From the NCBI GenBank assembly GCA_050949415.1, contig JBMNFR010000016.1:186001-250000 (forward strand): a stretch of 64,000 nt of DNA, in the 5' to 3' direction. The notes below the pieces were generated by a model. That model was given only the letters and a program-made list of their open reading frames with translations, had not been told where the DNA came from and did no database searches. Of this stretch, positions 16,288 to 24,690 are shown one piece after another; position 1 is the stretch's first letter; each line of letters begins with the position of its first letter. This DNA comes from JAAZKI01 sp012799905. GTDB taxonomy: Bacteria; Verrucomicrobiota; Lentisphaeria; Oligosphaerales; Oligosphaeraceae. A program made the translations under genes and the position numbers.

Positions 16288-17961
16288 ATGTTGATGTCCA
16301 TGTTTACCGTTTTTGGCGGTTTGGCGCTTTTTATTTATGGCATGAAGCTGATGAGCGATGGCCTGCACAAGGCGGCAGGTGAGCGCATGCGGGAAATTTT
16401 GCGCTTCTTTTCCTCGAATCGCTTCATTGCCATCCTGGCGGGGACCTTGGTCACGGCCGTGATTCAGTCTTCAAGTGCGACGACCGTGATGGTCATCGGC
16501 TTTGTCAATGCCGGCTTACTGTCGTTGCTCAATTCGATCGGCATCCTCTTCGGAGCAAACATCGGCACGACTATCACGGCTCAGCTGGTTGCCTTTGACA
16601 TCGAATGGGTGATCATGCCTTGCATCATCATCGGGGTGATTCTGACCTTCGTCACCCGGCCTTCCTGGCGTGGCCGCGGAGATACTATACTGGGGTTTGG
16701 CCTCCTGTTCTTTGGGATGTACATGATGAGCGACGAGTTAAAGCTATTGGCCGACAACCAGGCCGTGCTCTCGCTGTTCAGTTATTTTGACTGCGCACCC
16801 CGGAACGGCTGGATGCCGGTCGGCGCCGTCTTTGGCGCCATTGGCATTGGCATGGGTGTCACTATGATCATGCAAAGCAGCTCTGCTTGCACCGGCATCA
16901 TTATTGCGTTGGGCGCTGGCGGGCTGATCAACTTGTACACGGCAGTGGCCTTGGTGCTGGGTTCCAATATCGGGACTACGATCACCGCCCAGATCGCCGC
17001 TATCCCCGCCAACCGGATCGCCAAACAGACGGCCTTGGCGCACACCCTGTTCAACATCATCGGCGTGATTTTAGTCGTCTTGACCTTCTGGTTGCCTTTT
17101 GGCGACACTAGCGAGCCGATTTTTTTCCGCATTGTCAATGCCTTGAGCGGCTCTGGCGAGCTGCCACGCCGGATCGCTAATGCGCATACGCTCTTCAACG
17201 TCTTCACCACGCTGATCCTGATCCCCTTCATTCCGCTTCTGGCACGCGTCTGTGAGGCCATCATTCCGGTGCATGAACCAGAACTGAAATTCCAGTATTT
17301 GGAGAATCATCTGCTGAAGTCGCCGCCGCTGGCGCTGGTGCAGACCGTGTCAGCCTTGCGAAAAATGCTGCATGACGCCTGGGTTATGATTGACTGCGCC
17401 CTGAAGACATACGCCCGGAACGATGCCGCTAACCAGGCCTTGGCCAAGGAGCTTCCGGAGCGCGAGGAGGGCATCGACGCCATGCAGGCGCAAATCACCG
17501 AGTATTTGTCCAAATTGATGCTATTGAAGCTCACCGGCACCCAGGCTCGGGCCGTTCCGGTGCTTTTGCATTGCACCAACGACCTTGAACGCATTGGCGA
17601 CCACGCCGCCATCATCCTGGAGCAGATTGACCAGATCAAGGCCAGCGGAGTAGGCCTCAGCTCGCTGGCGCTGGGAGAGCTGGAGCAACTTCACGCGCTG
17701 CTGATTGAGCAGGTCGAGTGCGCCAGCGGCGTTCTGAACAAGCAATCCGCTAAGTACCTGGCCAGAGCAGATGAGTTAAAGGAGCATATCAGGGCACTCA
17801 CCGAGAAATTCGAGGACAATCATATTCAGCGCCTGAAAGACGGCTCCTGCCTTCCGGTCATCGGCGTGTACTATATTGAACTGCTGGCGGAAATCCGCAA
17901 GGTGTCCAGGCACATTGCCAACGTCACCGACCGCGCCAAGATTATCGAATCGGTCGCCTGA
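16288..17961 (+). CDS. Na+/phosphate cotransporter family protein (NptA-like) with PhoU-like tail
   Basis: Sodium-coupled phosphate symporter of the inner membrane. The 557-residue protein has the two inverted family repeats, each with its QSSS signature: VIQSSSATTVMVIGF and IMQSSSACTGIIIALGAG, each followed by an ANIGTTITAQ / SNIGTTITAQ block. About eight to nine membrane segments end near residue 330. The remaining ~220 residues form a helical PhoU-like domain (LHCTNDLERIGDHAAIILEQ), as in many bacterial members, which couples transport to phosphate signalling. AAGGAG lies nine bases before the ATG. A hairpin terminator follows the stop by 15 bases, so it is a single-gene unit. Confidence 0.92.
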   Translation: MLMSMFTVFGGLALFIYGMKLMSDGLHKAAGERMREILRFFSSNRFIAILAGTLVTAVIQSSSATTVMVIGFVNAGLLSLLNSIGILFGANIGTTITAQLVAFDIEWVIMPCIIIGVILTFVTRPSWRGRGDTILGFGLLFFGMYMMSDELKLLADNQAVLSLFSYFDCAPRNGWMPVGAVFGAIGIGMGVTMIMQSSSACTGIIIALGAGGLINLYTAVALVLGSNIGTTITAQIAAIPANRIAKQTALAHTLFNIIGVILVVLTFWLPFGDTSEPIFFRIVNALSGSGELPRRIANAHTLFNVFTTLILIPFIPLLARVCEAIIPVHEPELKFQYLENHLLKSPPLALVQTVSALRKMLHDAWVMIDCALKTYARNDAANQALAKELPEREEGIDAMQAQITEYLSKLMLLKLTGTQARAVPVLLHCTNDLERIGDHAAIILEQIDQIKASGVGLSSLALGELEQLHALLIEQVECASGVLNKQSAKYLARADELKEHIRALTEKFEDNHIQRLKDGSCLPVIGVYYIELLAEIRKVSRHIANVTDRAKIIESVA

Positions 17962-17976
17962 GCACGACGGAAGACG

Positions 17977-18013
17977 AACGGCGGCCCAAGCAATAGCGCT
18001 TAGGCCGCCGTTT
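17977..18013. terminator. Hairpin between convergent genes
   Basis: AACGGCGGCC / GGCCGCCGTT with an inner AAGC/GCTT pairing and a short loop, followed by TTT on the + strand. It lies between the convergent symporter and SGNH hydrolase genes and probably ends both. Confidence 0.65.
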
Positions 18014-18047
18014 ACTGCCCGCCGAAAATCTGCGGTTGCCGGTCGCT

Positions 18048-19301
18048 TCAGAACAGGGCGATGAGGGCATCGGCGAAGAGTTTCAGACCCGCTGCGTTTG
18101 GATGATTGATCGCATTGGTCATCAGGGTATTATAAGGAATGCCCTGGCGCCAGAGCCGTCCATGCCGGAGTGCTGCGTCCGCCAACGCGATGCCGTTGTC
18201 AGCGGCTAACTTGCGGATAGTCTTCACATACGGGCGCGGGTCAGCGTCGATGTTTTTCTGGCTAGTGAGCCCCATCCAGTCTGGCCGCACATAGTGCGGG
18301 GTGAGGATGATCCATTCAGCCCCGATGGCCGTGAAGTCCTGATGCAGTTTTTGGTAACGGTCGCAAATGATTTCCGGGGCAGTCCCAGCGTCATTGACGA
18401 ATTCTGAGATGACCAAATCGGGCTTGAGGTCAAGAACCTTTTCCTGATAATTGTGGATGCTGCCGGGCGGTTCCTGGAGATAAGAGCCGGTAGAGCGTCC
18501 ATCCCAGGCTTCGGTGAGCAATTCGATGACAGCGCCAGGGAAGGCTTGTTGGAGGCGGCGGACGAATTGGCATTGCCAACGGTCCTGTTCATCCACGAAA
18601 GAGCCGCAAGTGACGCTGTCGCCCCAGGCCAGGATGCGCAGGGGCTGGCCTGATTTCAGCCGAGCCACGGTTTTCGGCAGCAGTTGTTCGGCAGGTGTGG
18701 GCGTAGTCCGAGGCGGTTCCGGGAAGGCTTTTTCCAAGATAGGGAAAATGAGGTCATCGGTCAAGGCCGTGGTGGTCACATCGATGAACACATTGGCCAG
18801 GTGGGTGTCGCCGTCCTCCAAGGGCGGTGGGACGGGCAGGCAGACGTGGGGGACTCCCTGGCGCAGGACGATATTCCCGTCTTTGGTCTTGACGATGGCG
18901 TCCAGGCGCTGTTTAGTATGCTGGTAGGAACAGAGGACTGGCTGCTGCGCCGCCAGGCGACCGCCGGGAAGGCAGCCAATGTTTCCCCATTCCGGCTCCA
19001 GTTGGAAGTCGCGCCCGGACTGCAGCGTATCGTGCGGCGGCTCGGCTAATTTAACGGTCAGGGAATCCGGCACAAAGGCATAGCGGGTGGAGCACTTATC
19101 GGCTTTGACGCCGCGCAGAACCGTGCCGCGCGCATAGCCGCCAGCCTTTGGGTTGTATTCCTGCACGCTCGCATGGTATTCGTCCTGAACCTGGCAGCGT
19201 TTTTGCGGCGTGACCTCCAAAGTGACCTCAATGGAGTTTACACGTACCTGTATTTGCCAAGCGCCGGTCAGGCGGTAGGTCATGACGTCTTGATTGAACA
19301 T
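18048..19301 (-). CDS. SGNH/GDSL-family hydrolase
   Basis: Serine esterase/lipase fold of 417 residues. The four SGNH blocks are visible in the C-terminal ~200 residues: block I ILAWGDSVTCGSF (catalytic Ser in GDS), block III DLVISEFVNDAG (Asn) and block V NHPNAAG (His). The N-terminal ~190 residues are an extra, probably beta-rich domain. No signal peptide is evident, although the start is uncertain: the open frame continues upstream to 19388, but that part is translated heptamer repeat (NIQHSTFSIQHSA), so I start at the ATG at 19301, the last one before conserved-looking sequence. Substrate is likely an acylated or acetylated sugar, by analogy with similar proteins in polysaccharide-degrading PVC bacteria; that is inference. 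Confidence 0.82.
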   Translation of the reverse strand: MFNQDVMTYRLTGAWQIQVRVNSIEVTLEVTPQKRCQVQDEYHASVQEYNPKAGGYARGTVLRGVKADKCSTRYAFVPDSLTVKLAEPPHDTLQSGRDFQLEPEWGNIGCLPGGRLAAQQPVLCSYQHTKQRLDAIVKTKDGNIVLRQGVPHVCLPVPPPLEDGDTHLANVFIDVTTTALTDDLIFPILEKAFPEPPRTTPTPAEQLLPKTVARLKSGQPLRILAWGDSVTCGSFVDEQDRWQCQFVRRLQQAFPGAVIELLTEAWDGRSTGSYLQEPPGSIHNYQEKVLDLKPDLVISEFVNDAGTAPEIICDRYQKLHQDFTAIGAEWIILTPHYVRPDWMGLTSQKNIDADPRPYVKTIRKLAADNGIALADAALRHGRLWRQGIPYNTLMTNAINHPNAAGLKLFADALIALF

Positions 19302-19311
19302 GGCGGAAATT

Positions 19312-19538
19312 AGGGGCGCGGGGCGAGGGGCTGAATGCTGAATGCTGAATGTTGAATGTTGAATGTTGAATGCTAAGGAGCATTTCATAATTCATAATTC
19401 ATAATTCATAATTCGTTAGGGGCGAGGGGCTGAATGCTGAATGCTGAATGCTGAATGTTGAATGTTGAATGTTGAATGTTGCATGCTAAGGAGCATTTCA
19501 TAATTCATAATTCATAATTCGTTAGGGGCGAGGGGCGG
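19312..19538. repeat. Array of three heptanucleotide repeat families (array 2)
   Basis: Two rounds of the order seen at 1744-2206: GGGGCGA units, GAATGCT/GAATGTT units, the linker AAGGAGCATTT, CATAATT units and CGTTA. It fills the gap between the 3' end of dnaA and the 5' end of the SGNH hydrolase gene and would form the 5' leader region of the latter. Confidence 0.9.
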
Positions 19539-19613
19539 CGAAGTTCTTCAGGCTGCCGCATGCTTGGCTCGAATGGCCTGAAGACCACCCCAAGCCTCGG
19601 AGTGGCGTCAAGT

Positions 19614-21002
19614 TCAGAGGTTCTTCAACTTGCGTTCGATCAGAGCGATTTCGCGTTGGAAATCCTGGTTGTTGGTCTGCCGTTCATTGATGGCTTCAAT
19701 CGCGTGGATGACCGTCGCATGGTTGCGATTGAAGTGTTCCGCGATCGTCGTCAGAGACAGGTCCGTCAGTTTCCGGGACAGATGCATGGCCACTTGTCGT
19801 GGGAAGGCAATGTTAGCCGGGCGTCTTTTGCTGGTCATGTCAGCGATTCGGATGTCATAGTAATCAGCGACTGCGCGCTGGATTTGCTCGACCGTGATCT
19901 GGGCGCTGGCCTCTTCGTTGAACAGATTGCACAGCAGCTGTTCGGCTGTGGCGATCGTGATGGGCACGCCGCCAGACAGCGACGAATACGACACTAACTG
20001 AATCAGGGCGCCTTCCAGGCGACGGATGCTTGATTTCAGGCGGACTGCAATGTAGCGAAGAACCTCCTCCGGAATCTTGAACGCATGCTCGGTTTGTTTC
20101 TTGTGCAGGATGGCAATCCTGGTTTCCAGGTTGGGCACCTGGATGTCAGTAGTCAAGCCCCATTCAAAGCGCGAGACCAGGCGTTTCTCTAAGCCGCCGA
20201 TTTCGTGGGGAGGCCGGTCCGAGGCGACCACGATTTGCTTGTGGCCGTTGTAAAGGGCGTTGAAGGTATGGAAGAATTCCTCCTGGATGCCTTCCTTACC
20301 GCCCAGAAAATGGATGTCGTCAATCAGGAGAACGTCAATATTCCGGAAATGATTCCGGAAGCTCGGCAAGTTTTTCCGGATCAAGGCGTCAATATACTGA
20401 TTGCAGAATTCTTCGCTGCAGACGTATTCAACACGCGCCTTGGGAAAGCGCTGCAACGTTTCCTGCGCGACAGCGTGCAGCAGGTGGGTCTTGCCCAGTC
20501 CGGTAGGACTGTGAATGAACAGCGGATTATAGGCGGTGCCAGGAGAGGCGGCAATAGCCAGGCAAGCCCCGTGCGCAAAGCGGCTGTTGTCTCCAACGAC
20601 AAAGGCGTCAAAGGTGTAGCGTTTGTTGAACCGCAGCGAAGACGACGTTTGCCCGAGGTCTGGTTTAGCGGCTGTTGCCGAGGTGGTGACCGTCGACACG
20701 GTTTCCGCTACTGGCGCCTTTTCCTCAGCAGCCTCTTCCTCCGGGAGCTGGACTGTATGCCCGCCCTCAAAAACGATTTTCCACTTTTTTCCGGTCGCCT
20801 TCTGGAGGGCTTCCGCGATGATGTCTTTGTAATTGGCTACAAGCCATTCACAGAAAATACCATAGGAGACACCGAGGACAATAGTTTTACCCTCAATGCG
20901 AACCGGCACAATCTGAGCTATTGAGCGCTCATAGGTATCGGCATTTAGGGTGGAACGGAGGATTATCGTGGCATTCTGCCAGATGTCTTGAATGTCGGTC
21001 AT
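19614..21002 (-). CDS. dnaA: Chromosomal replication initiator protein DnaA
   Basis: AAA+ initiator that binds DnaA boxes and opens the origin. The 462-residue protein has domain I (residues 1-85), a variable linker with Glu/Ala/Thr-rich sequence, and domain III with Walker A TGLGKTHLLHA, Walker B VLLIDDIHFL and sensor-type VVASDRPPHEI. Domain IV shows AFPRQVAMHLSRKLTDLSL and then FNRNHATVIHAIEAI. In most bacteria this last motif is FGGRDHTTVIHA, whose Asp/His/Thr contact the DnaA box; here Asp is Asn and the first Thr is Ala. dnaN, recF and gyrB are not adjacent. I found no DnaA box by eye in 21003-21450. The gene may not mark the origin. Confidence 0.95.
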   Translation of the reverse strand: MTDIQDIWQNATIILRSTLNADTYERSIAQIVPVRIEGKTIVLGVSYGIFCEWLVANYKDIIAEALQKATGKKWKIVFEGGHTVQLPEEEAAEEKAPVAETVSTVTTSATAAKPDLGQTSSSLRFNKRYTFDAFVVGDNSRFAHGACLAIAASPGTAYNPLFIHSPTGLGKTHLLHAVAQETLQRFPKARVEYVCSEEFCNQYIDALIRKNLPSFRNHFRNIDVLLIDDIHFLGGKEGIQEEFFHTFNALYNGHKQIVVASDRPPHEIGGLEKRLVSRFEWGLTTDIQVPNLETRIAILHKKQTEHAFKIPEEVLRYIAVRLKSSIRRLEGALIQLVSYSSLSGGVPITIATAEQLLCNLFNEEASAQITVEQIQRAVADYYDIRIADMTSKRRPANIAFPRQVAMHLSRKLTDLSLTTIAEHFNRNHATVIHAIEAINERQTNNQDFQREIALIERKLKNL

Positions 21003-21451
21003 GGTGTCAGCGCGGCGTTATCCTGATCCAGAGGTGTAATAAGGCCCCTGGGAACGGGTGGTTGAGGGTTAGGGGGTCAACAAAGGCAGGACACAGAAAG
21101 ACCGTGTCCGATAATGTTAGTTCATAGATAAAACTTTAATGATGTTCTCAGACTTGGCAAGTTGGTTCGCGATGTTTTTTTTGAGGTCAAAATGCCGCTA
21201 GAGCGGTAAGTCTTTGATGCCGATGGCGCATACCGCTTAAAAAAATAGTCGAGAAAAATTTTGGGAAAACAACACCCTCGCGGAAAAGCTGAGTCGAACC
21301 AGCGCCTGGGCAGTGCGGAATTGCTGTAATACCTTGGCGCCGGCGAACGCAGCGTCTGCCAGAGCCAGGAATGGAGCAAGCATCCGCATCAGCGTTTTTG
21401 TTAATTTGCGAAATTCTGACAGCCCGGTTGGGGCCTTCTGCCGCTTTGCGG

Positions 21452-21610
21452 CTGTGGACGTGGCGGATAGCGTAGTACAAACTCACTCTCGCCCCTCGCC
21501 CCTAACGAATGCTGAATGATGAATGACAAATGCGCCTCAGCACTCAGCACTCAGCTTCTTTCCTGAGACCGCTGCACGCCGGAACTCCGAGTATCAATCG
21601 GTGACCGATT
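21452..21610 (+). repeat. Composite intergenic element, copy C
   Basis: GTGGACGTGGCGGATAGCGTAGTACAAACTCACTCTCGCCCC is present in outline, but the core here is a mix: two CGCCCCT units, then GAATGCTGAATGATGAATGA and three CACTCAG-type units. It ends CCTGAGACCGCTGCACG, CCGGAACTCCGAGTATC and the perfect palindrome AATCGGTGACCGATT (21596-21610), which touches the queG stop. The stretch 21003-21451 before it has several small hairpins and an A/T-rich part but no gene that I can support. Confidence 0.8.
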
Positions 21611-22544
21611 ACCTCAGGTTTTGGTTCTCAATCACGGTTCTGGCATTTCGTTTGAGCTGGTTGGGGCCGAGGTGCTGGAGGGCCGTTCCAGCGATGATTT
21701 TCTTCAGGGCGGTATTGCTCATAGCAAGGATGGCTTCGGGGTCGACAGCGAGGGGCGGCGGACCCGCGGGAGTGTCTGGGCAGGCCATGGTGCAAAACGA
21801 GCAGCCAAACAGAGAATTGCCCAGCAGAAGCTGTTCCTCTGATGACAGCGGGCCGCGTTTTTCATTGGCGAGCCAGGCGCGGCAGAGTCTGACCTCAAGG
21901 CCGCTTGCGGTCAAGGCGCGGTTGGGACATGCTTCCAGGCAGGCTTGGCAGGACTGGCAGAGAGTGTCGCGAGGCTGCGGCAGGATAAGGCTGGGCAGCG
22001 GCAGGCTGGTGAACAGGATGGCAAGATGGGCTTGACAGCCCCAGGGCGGTATGCGCAGGAGGCTGTTTGGAGCGCGTTGACCCAATCCGGCTTGTTCTGC
22101 CAAAAGTTTTTCCAGGACGGGTTTGGTATCAACGCAGGCTTCGAATGAGGCATCTGCGCCATTCTCGGCCTTGGCTGTCAGCCTGGCGGCGATTTCAGCG
22201 AGGATTCGTTGACCAGTGCGATGGTAGTCTTCGTGGAGGGCGTAGGGCGCAATCAAGGCGGCTGGCTGTCCTGACCGGGCCAGCGGCAACTGTCGTAGCG
22301 GCGACTCACGCTCAGGGCGCGGCGCAAAGGCAAGCAGCAAGGCGGCCTTAGCCCAGGGGCGCATCCCAAATGGGTCGAGAAGCTGATCACGCCGAGAGTC
22401 AACATAGGCCAGGGCGCCGCTATTGACGGCGTGCCAAGCGGTAAAATGTTGCTTTAATGCGTCAAGATCAACGTCCGCCGGCGTTAGGCATGCCAGTCGA
22501 AGAACGTCAGGGCGTTCAGCAATGGCATCTAGTAAAGATTGCAT
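21609..22544 (-). CDS. queG: Epoxyqueuosine reductase-like iron-sulfur protein
   Basis: Reduces epoxyqueuosine to queuosine in the wobble base of tRNAs, using cobalamin and two [4Fe-4S] clusters. The 311-residue protein has the two cluster motifs CQSCQACLEACPNRAL and FGCSFCTMACP in the usual order and spacing, and an N-terminal half typical of QueG (YALHEDYHRTGQRIL; the usual form is DYHxxxxxxL). The fit is good although N-terminal conservation is modest. The start is taken at ATG 22544, seven bases after AGGAG; the GTG at 22550 lies only one base after that site. A terminator hairpin sits about 20 bases upstream of the start. No other queuosine gene is nearby. Confidence 0.85.
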   Translation of the reverse strand: MQSLLDAIAERPDVLRLACLTPADVDLDALKQHFTAWHAVNSGALAYVDSRRDQLLDPFGMRPWAKAALLLAFAPRPERESPLRQLPLARSGQPAALIAPYALHEDYHRTGQRILAEIAARLTAKAENGADASFEACVDTKPVLEKLLAEQAGLGQRAPNSLLRIPPWGCQAHLAILFTSLPLPSLILPQPRDTLCQSCQACLEACPNRALTASGLEVRLCRAWLANEKRGPLSSEEQLLLGNSLFGCSFCTMACPDTPAGPPPLAVDPEAILAMSNTALKKIIAGTALQHLGPNQLKRNARTVIENQNLR

Positions 22545-22563
22545 GAACACTCCTGGTTTTTGT

Positions 22564-22591
22564 AAAAAAAACGCCCCGTCTTAGGGGGCGT
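22564..22591 (-). terminator. Intrinsic terminator just upstream of queG
   Basis: On the - strand ACGCCCC, loop CTAAGAC and GGGGCGT are followed by a run of eight T. It ends the transcript of the pilin-like gene at 22705-23430, but also lies within the leader of queG. Confidence 0.8.
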
Positions 22592-22704
22592 AGTGGACAG
22601 AGGGCAATATTGCAGCGAAGTATCTGCGCTGAGCGGCCGGCAGGGGCGTTGCGTTCTGTCGGCCGAGGGGATGTTTTGTATGAGGCAGGAAGGTCTTTTG
22701 CGAT

Positions 22705-23430
22705 TCAATTGCTGGGCAATGTCCAATCAAGCTGGCGGTAGGAATTGGGGCTGTGGGCGAACTCGGTCGCCTTGGCGTATTTGCTTTTCAACTCCCCGGC
22801 GGTGAAGGCTTCGACATGGCCGTCAAAGAGGGCGACATTGGCGCGGTTATTGTGGCGGAAATGGAAACCGCTGTACTGGTTGGAATTGGTGAGGCTGAGG
22901 GTGTAGAGCTGGTTGCCGGCGTAGCCGAAAGCTCCGCCGTAGGAGATTGTGTCAACCAGCTGCATGTATTCCGACGGCCTGGTCATGTTAATCGTAGTGT
23001 AATAATAGGAGTAGCCGTCATAAATCCACGGGTTGCCGTGTTCGCTTTCGTATGCCGTCCCGAACTTTGGCGTCTTCATGGAATAGAGCCAGCCTATCCC
23101 TTTGGATTTGTTTTGCCAGGCCGGGCAGCGAAATTGCGGATTATTGGCCAGCTCGGTGTAGGGGCCGCCAGTCGCATACAGCAATTCGTAGGCCCAATTC
23201 CAGTTTCTTATGCCTGTGCAGCGGCTGATGCTGACCATGTCGCTGTTGGAGTCAGCGTACATCAGCTGCTCAAGAGACAGCTGCTTTAAATTGTTGACGC
23301 AGGAGATGGCCCTGGCCTTATCCCGGGCCTTGCTCAGCGCCGGCAGCAGCATGGCAGCCAAAATGGCGATGATGGCGATGACGACTAACAACTCAATCAA
23401 GGTGAATTGCAGATAAAAATGTTTTTTCAT
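22705..23430 (-). CDS. Pilin-like protein with prepilin leader (intact copy of a tandem pair)
   Basis: A 241-residue member of the same family as the gene at 12868. The leader MKKHFYLQ is followed by FTLIELLVVIAIIAILAAM and ALSKARDKARAISCVNNLKQL; the C-terminal part has FHFRHNNRANVALFDGHVEAF, the HNxxAN...FxDGHV block of these proteins. It should be exported and processed by a prepilin peptidase. The ATG at 23430 has AGGTG before it; the frame's extra 22 residues upstream are not conserved. A second, broken copy lies immediately upstream (23493-24412) with almost the same sequence, so this is a tandem duplication. Confidence 0.88.
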   Translation of the reverse strand: MKKHFYLQFTLIELLVVIAIIAILAAMLLPALSKARDKARAISCVNNLKQLSLEQLMYADSNSDMVSISRCTGIRNWNWAYELLYATGGPYTELANNPQFRCPAWQNKSKGIGWLYSMKTPKFGTAYESEHGNPWIYDGYSYYYTTINMTRPSEYMQLVDTISYGGAFGYAGNQLYTLSLTNSNQYSGFHFRHNNRANVALFDGHVEAFTAGELKSKYAKATEFAHSPNSYRQLDWTLPSN

Positions 23431-23492
23431 GGCGGCACCTGCTTTGGGGAATGGAAAAAAGGCACTCGCACTTAGGAAATTCACTCTGCGGT

Positions 23493-24412
23493 TCAATTGC
23501 TGGGCAGCGACCAGTCTAACTGGCGGTAGAGGTGGGGATGACTGGCCTCCTGGGTCGCCTTGGCGAATTTGCTTTTCAACTCCCTGGCGGTAAATGTTTC
23601 CACGTGTCCGTCAAAGAAGGCGAGATTGGCGCGGTCATTGTGGCGGAAATGGAAGCCGCTGAGTTGGTTGGAATTGGAGATGCCGAGGACGTAGAACTGA
23701 TTGCCGGCATAATCGAAGGCGCCGCCGTAGGCGATCGAGTCACCCAGCAGCATGTATTCTGACGGCTTGGTCATGTTAATCGTAGCGTAATAAGTAGCAA
23801 AGCCGTCGCCCACCCTCGGGTTGCCGTGTTCGTTTTCATAGGCTGCTCCGAACAACGGCGACTTCATGGCATAAATCCAGCTCTGTGAGTTCGACCTGTT
23901 TTGCCAGGACGGGCAGCGAAAGCTAAGTCTATTTCTTTCTTTATCCTACAGTTTAACTGAAAAATATCCTTGCACTTTGACTTGAAAAAGGGTCACGTGG
24001 AGGCTTTGTTATGTTACACCAAATAAACAAAGGAGCTCCACGTGACCACATCATTGCCAAGACTCGCCCGTTGGATTTGCCGCCAGCTCACTTACAACAT
24101 GTTTACGTCGTTGATGGTCATTCTCAACGAGATTCTCTCTGGCCAGCGCAGCGAATATTCCTTCAAGGCGGAGAAGCCAAGCAAGAATTTCACGCCGGTG
24201 CAGCGGTAGAGATTGACCATGCCATGATTGGAGTCGGCGTACATCAGCTGCTCAAGAGACAGCTGCTTTAAGCTGTTGACGCAGGAGATGGCCCTGGCCT
24301 TATCTCGGGCTTTGCTCAATGCCGGCAAAAGCATGGCGGCCAAAATAGCGATGATGGCGATGACGACCAACAACTCAATCAAGGTAAATTGCAGATAAAA
24401 ATGTTTTTTCAT
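23493..24412 (-). pseudogene. Second pilin-like gene, split by an insertion remnant
   Basis: The N-terminal piece (24412 down to about 24189) begins MKKHFYLQFTLIELLVVIAI and ends in YRCTGVKF; the C-terminal piece (about 23920 down to 23493) begins near FRCPSWQN-like sequence and carries PSEYMLLGDSIAYGGAF and FHFRHNDRANLAFFDGHVETF. Both halves align closely with the intact neighbour at 22705-23430. Between them about 270 bases unrelated to the pilin replace part of the gene (roughly residues 75-105). The gene cannot make a whole protein. Confidence 0.85.
23921..24188 (+). mobile_element. Insertion-sequence remnant with start of a transposase-like ORF
   Basis: Foreign DNA inside the second pilin gene. 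A long inverted repeat, GGTCACGTGGAG (23991-24002) with CTCCACGTGACC (24036-24047) and inner CTTTGTT/AACAAAG, precedes a GTG start at 24042 with AAAGGAG upstream. The frame gives LPRLARWICRQLTYNMFTSL and then GQRSEYSFKAEKPSKN before it runs into pilin sequence and stops at 24209. This looks like the first ~50 residues of a transposase, from memory of similar openings; the family is not certain. The rest of the element is missing, so the insertion was followed by a deletion. Confidence 0.55.
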
Positions 24413-24517
24413 GGTCGACCTCCTTTGTTTGAATAGGAAGAAGACACCTATAAAGTAACGGAACGCCGTCGAAATGCAAGCCTTGCAATTTACAGTTATT
24501 CGATTATATAGTAATTT

Positions 24518-24625
24518 AATCGGTCAGCCACTGATACTCGGAGTTTCGATAAGTTGCGGAGACAGGCGCACCGGGCAAGGCGCTGGAGTGGACAGTGGAC
24601 AATGGACAAAAGTGAACTGAGGCGC
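24518..24625 (-). repeat. Degenerate composite element with GTGGACA heptamers (copy D)
   Basis: AATCGGTCAGCCACTGATAC, CTCGGAGTTTCGATAAG and GCGGAGACAGG match the conserved end of copies A-C with changes. The part corresponding to the core holds GTGGACA, GTGGACA, ATGGACA heptamers at about 24593-24613 instead of GGGGCGA. It lies upstream of the PhnP-like gene. Confidence 0.6.
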
Positions 24626-24690
24626 GAAGACGCATGCCATCCATCTCTCAATAATGGCAAACATAGGCAACGGCATTTTCGGATTCATCA

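Noticed and set aside
21285..21325. tRNA-like T-arm (- strand GCTGGTTCGACTCAGC)
   Set aside because: No acceptor stem, anticodon arm or CCA end could be built around it; it is a simple inverted repeat.
21003..21450. Replication origin next to dnaA
   Set aside because: No cluster of DnaA boxes and no AT-rich 13-mer array was seen, and dnaN is absent. A skew plot would be decisive.
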